From contig DBYR01000013.1 in NCBI GenBank assembly GCA_002310215.1, positions 231,140-295,139 of the forward strand: 64,000 bases of DNA. The letters run 5' to 3'. Shown one piece after another: positions 62,211 through 64,000 of the stretch. The position numbers were made by a program, and so were the translations under genes. Source of the DNA: Bacteroidales bacterium UBA1181 (GTDB lineage: Bacteria > Bacteroidota > Bacteroidia > Bacteroidales > Paludibacteraceae). Positions within the stretch are counted from its first letter, which is position 1. Every line of letters begins with the position of its first letter. Below the pieces are notes generated by a model that was given only the letters and a program-made list of their open reading frames with translations, searched no databases and was not told the DNA's origin.

Positions 62211-64000
62211 ATGCTTATGAAAAACACGCGGACTATTCTATGGGCGGTAGTGTGTCTACTGCTCTTCGGATTTGTGAAAGTTTATGCTGCTCCAGATCCG
62301 AATTTCCACATTTATTTGTGTTTTGGCCAATCCAACATGGAGGGTCAAGGTGATATCGGAAGTCAAGACAGGACTGTCGATAGTCGATTCCAAGTACTAT
62401 GTTCCTACGACAATTGCGGAAGCCGCAAAAAGGGGAACTGGTATGACGCTACTCCCCCGCTTTCTTGTTGCAGTGGGGCGCATCTCGGTCCGGTGGACTA
62501 CTTCGGACGGACAATGGTAAAGAATTTACCAGAAGAAGTCAAAGTAGGTGTGGTCGTTGTGGCCATCGCTGGATGTGACATTCAATTATTTGAAAAAGAG
62601 AATTACAGAAGTTACCGTGCTGAATCGTATATGCAAAGTACGATCCAATCTTACGGAGGAAACCCTTACGGACGATTGGTCGAAATGGGTAAAGAGGCTC
62701 AGAAAGTGGGCGTCATCAAAGGTATCCTTTTGCATCAAGGCGAAACAAACACGGGACAAAGCAACTGGCCTAACCGTGTGAAAGCCATTTACAATGACTT
62801 GATCAAGGATTTGGGCCTGAACGCATCCGACGTGCCTTTGCTCGTGGGTGAGGTGGTTCGTAGCGACCAAGGCGGACAATGCGGTAGCATGAACAACATC
62901 ATCGCAAACGTGCCAAGCACCATCCCTAACTCTTACGTCATCTCCGCACAAGGGCTCGGGAACAAGGGTGACGGCCTCCACTTCTCTTCTGCAAGCTATC
63001 GTACATTAGGCGAACGTTACGCCACCCAGATGCTGAAGGTGTTGAAATACGAACCTTCTTCCAGCTCTAGTGAGGGCGGTTCTAGTTCTAGTGAAGGCGG
63101 ATCCAGCACAAGCGAAGGTGGATCCAGCACAAGCAGCGACTGCGCGCCAGACCCATGCTCCCAAAAGACCAAACAGTCTGGCGGAACAACATACTCAAAT
63201 AAACATGCGATGGAAAACGTCGGCAACGGATATCACGTTGAGCTGTGGAGCGAAAGAAACTCGGGAGCCTCTGTAACCTGTTTCGGCGGGAAAAATGACT
63301 GCGCATTCAAGGCTAGCTGGAACAACTCAGGTGACTACCTCGCCCGCGTAGGTTACTATGATGGGGCAGCCACCAAGAAAGTTAAAGACATCGCCCCAAT
63401 TTACGCCGCCTACAATTACAGTAAGTCGGGTAATGGCGGTGGCTATTCCTACATCGGTGTCTATGGTTGGACAAAGAACCCGTTGCTCGAATACTATATC
63501 GTGGATGACTCCTACAACGGAATGGGCACCCCATATAATACCAGCCGAGTCGGACAATACTCAGCGGATGGCGCAACCTATACTCTCTACAAGGGAACAA
63601 GAGTCAACGCCGCTTCCATCGACGGCGACGGCAAGACCTTCCCTCAGGTGTTCGCTGTGAGATCCAGCGCACGCCAATGCGGAACAATCAGCGTTTCTGA
63701 ACACCTTGAGAACTGGCAGAAACTCGGCATCGACCTCGGTGGCATTTATGATTGTAAGATCGTATGCGAGGCTGGTGGCGGATCGGGTTCCATCGAGTAC
63801 ACCTACGCCACCATGTCTTGGAAAGGCCAAAAAAGTTCCTTCGGCGACCTTAGTTGCACAGGCGAGGGCCATAGCAGTATCACTCCGAGTGTCCCTCAAG
63901 AACCATACAAGAGCGCTATCGAAATCCCTGGCGTCGTGGAAGCTGAATACTTCGACAAGGGCGGCAACGGAAACGCATACAACGACTCCGATGACGAAAA
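62211..64000 (+). CDS. Secreted CE6-like acetylxylan esterase / GH11 xylanase / CBM6 protein (3' partial)
   Basis: One frame stays open from ATG 62211 (or 62217) to the end of the window, at least 596 residues. Domains in order: signal peptide (to about 27); SGNH/CE6-like esterase (about 30-280; GQSNMEGQG with Ser41, and DGLHF with Asp254/His257); a Ser/Gly/Glu-rich linker (about 282-308); GH11 xylanase (about 320-545; nucleophile Glu427 in PLLEYYIV, likely acid/base Glu520 in CEAGGGSG); and the start of a CBM6 (from about 568; VVEAEYFDKGGNG). One chain could deacetylate xylan and cut its backbone. The Ser-rich linker and domain order recall Fibrobacter succinogenes enzymes, so transfer is possible. 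The C-terminus is not seen. Confidence 0.9.
   Translation, partial: MLMKNTRTILWAVVCLLLFGFVKVYAAPDPNFHIYLCFGQSNMEGQGDIGSQDRTVDSRFQVLCSYDNCGSRKKGNWYDATPPLSCCSGAHLGPVDYFGRTMVKNLPEEVKVGVVVVAIAGCDIQLFEKENYRSYRAESYMQSTIQSYGGNPYGRLVEMGKEAQKVGVIKGILLHQGETNTGQSNWPNRVKAIYNDLIKDLGLNASDVPLLVGEVVRSDQGGQCGSMNNIIANVPSTIPNSYVISAQGLGNKGDGLHFSSASYRTLGERYATQMLKVLKYEPSSSSSEGGSSSSEGGSSTSEGGSSTSSDCAPDPCSQKTKQSGGTTYSNKHAMENVGNGYHVELWSERNSGASVTCFGGKNDCAFKASWNNSGDYLARVGYYDGAATKKVKDIAPIYAAYNYSKSGNGGGYSYIGVYGWTKNPLLEYYIVDDSYNGMGTPYNTSRVGQYSADGATYTLYKGTRVNAASIDGDGKTFPQVFAVRSSARQCGTISVSEHLENWQKLGIDLGGIYDCKIVCEAGGGSGSIEYTYATMSWKGQKSSFGDLSCTGEGHSSITPSVPQEPYKSAIEIPGVVEAEYFDKGGNGNAYNDSDDE

Noticed and set aside
62211..62800. 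Frameshift in the esterase-xylanase gene, suggested by short open frames there
   Set aside because: Reading the frame from ATG 62211 gives an uninterrupted protein to the end of the window; the short frames are shadows.

Overview
The window is a chromosomal stretch of an anaerobic member of the Bacteroidales (Bacteroidota) that degrades plant fibre. The main evidence is: Bacteroidota-type promoters (TTTG, 19-21 bases, TAnnTTTG); a TamB/TamL pair with a lipoprotein TamL; the RprX/RprY two-component system; ferredoxin-dependent KorAB; a giant 2-hydroxyacyl-CoA dehydratase activase; and several secreted glycan enzymes ending in type IX secretion (T9SS)-like C-terminal domains. I cannot name the genus. 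No rRNA, tRNA, CRISPR array, complete insertion sequence or prophage is visible.

Layout. 1-7.7 kb (+): end of an unidentified, probably outer-membrane protein, a lipoprotein, then tamB and tamL. 7.8-16.6 kb (-): an alpha-2-macroglobulin lipoprotein with an intact thioester motif and its small partner, a FemAB/GNAT-like acyltransferase and CstA. 16.7-25.1 kb (+): a large MscS channel, a rhomboid protease, a GH43-CBM6-CBM6 enzyme, an acyltransferase-3 and an orphan secreted protein. 25.6-34.5 kb (-): a GH5 endoglucanase, the 1411-residue activase and a Kef-like antiporter. 34.6-36.9 kb (+): rprX-rprY. 37.1-44.1 kb: an AAA/DUF4143 ATPase bracketed by short repeats, a small membrane protein, argC, and a tandem array of four ORF6N genes followed by REP-like repeats. 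44.2-50.8 kb (-): an esterase-CBM6-GH43-CBM6 enzyme and korA/korB, split by an inserted four-helix-bundle gene. 51-57.2 kb (-): surface-glycan genes (a membrane protein with MORN repeats, a UGM-like flavoprotein, an SGNH protein and an MBOAT). 57.5-61.9 kb (-): two uncharacterised exported proteins and yjjG. 62.2 kb to the end (+): a CE6-like esterase/GH11 xylanase/CBM6 protein that runs off the window.

How the genes fit together. Four enzymes (20.2, 25.6, 44.2 and 62.2 kb) cover cellulose, xylan backbone, arabinosyl/xylosyl side chains and xylan esters. They are scattered single genes with no SusC/SusD pair in this window. Three have CBM6 modules and three end in T9SS-like domains, which suggests surface-attached fibre digestion.

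The most unusual feature is the ORF6N array at 40.6-43.7 kb. All four copies carry an inverted repeat at the same codons. Three are perfect palindromes of 25, 31 and 45 bp whose two arms have changed together between copies. Also notable are four tandem repeats with an exact 40-bp period over the promoter and start of the AAA/DUF4143 gene, and the IVP-type gene flanked by inverted repeats inside the kor operon.
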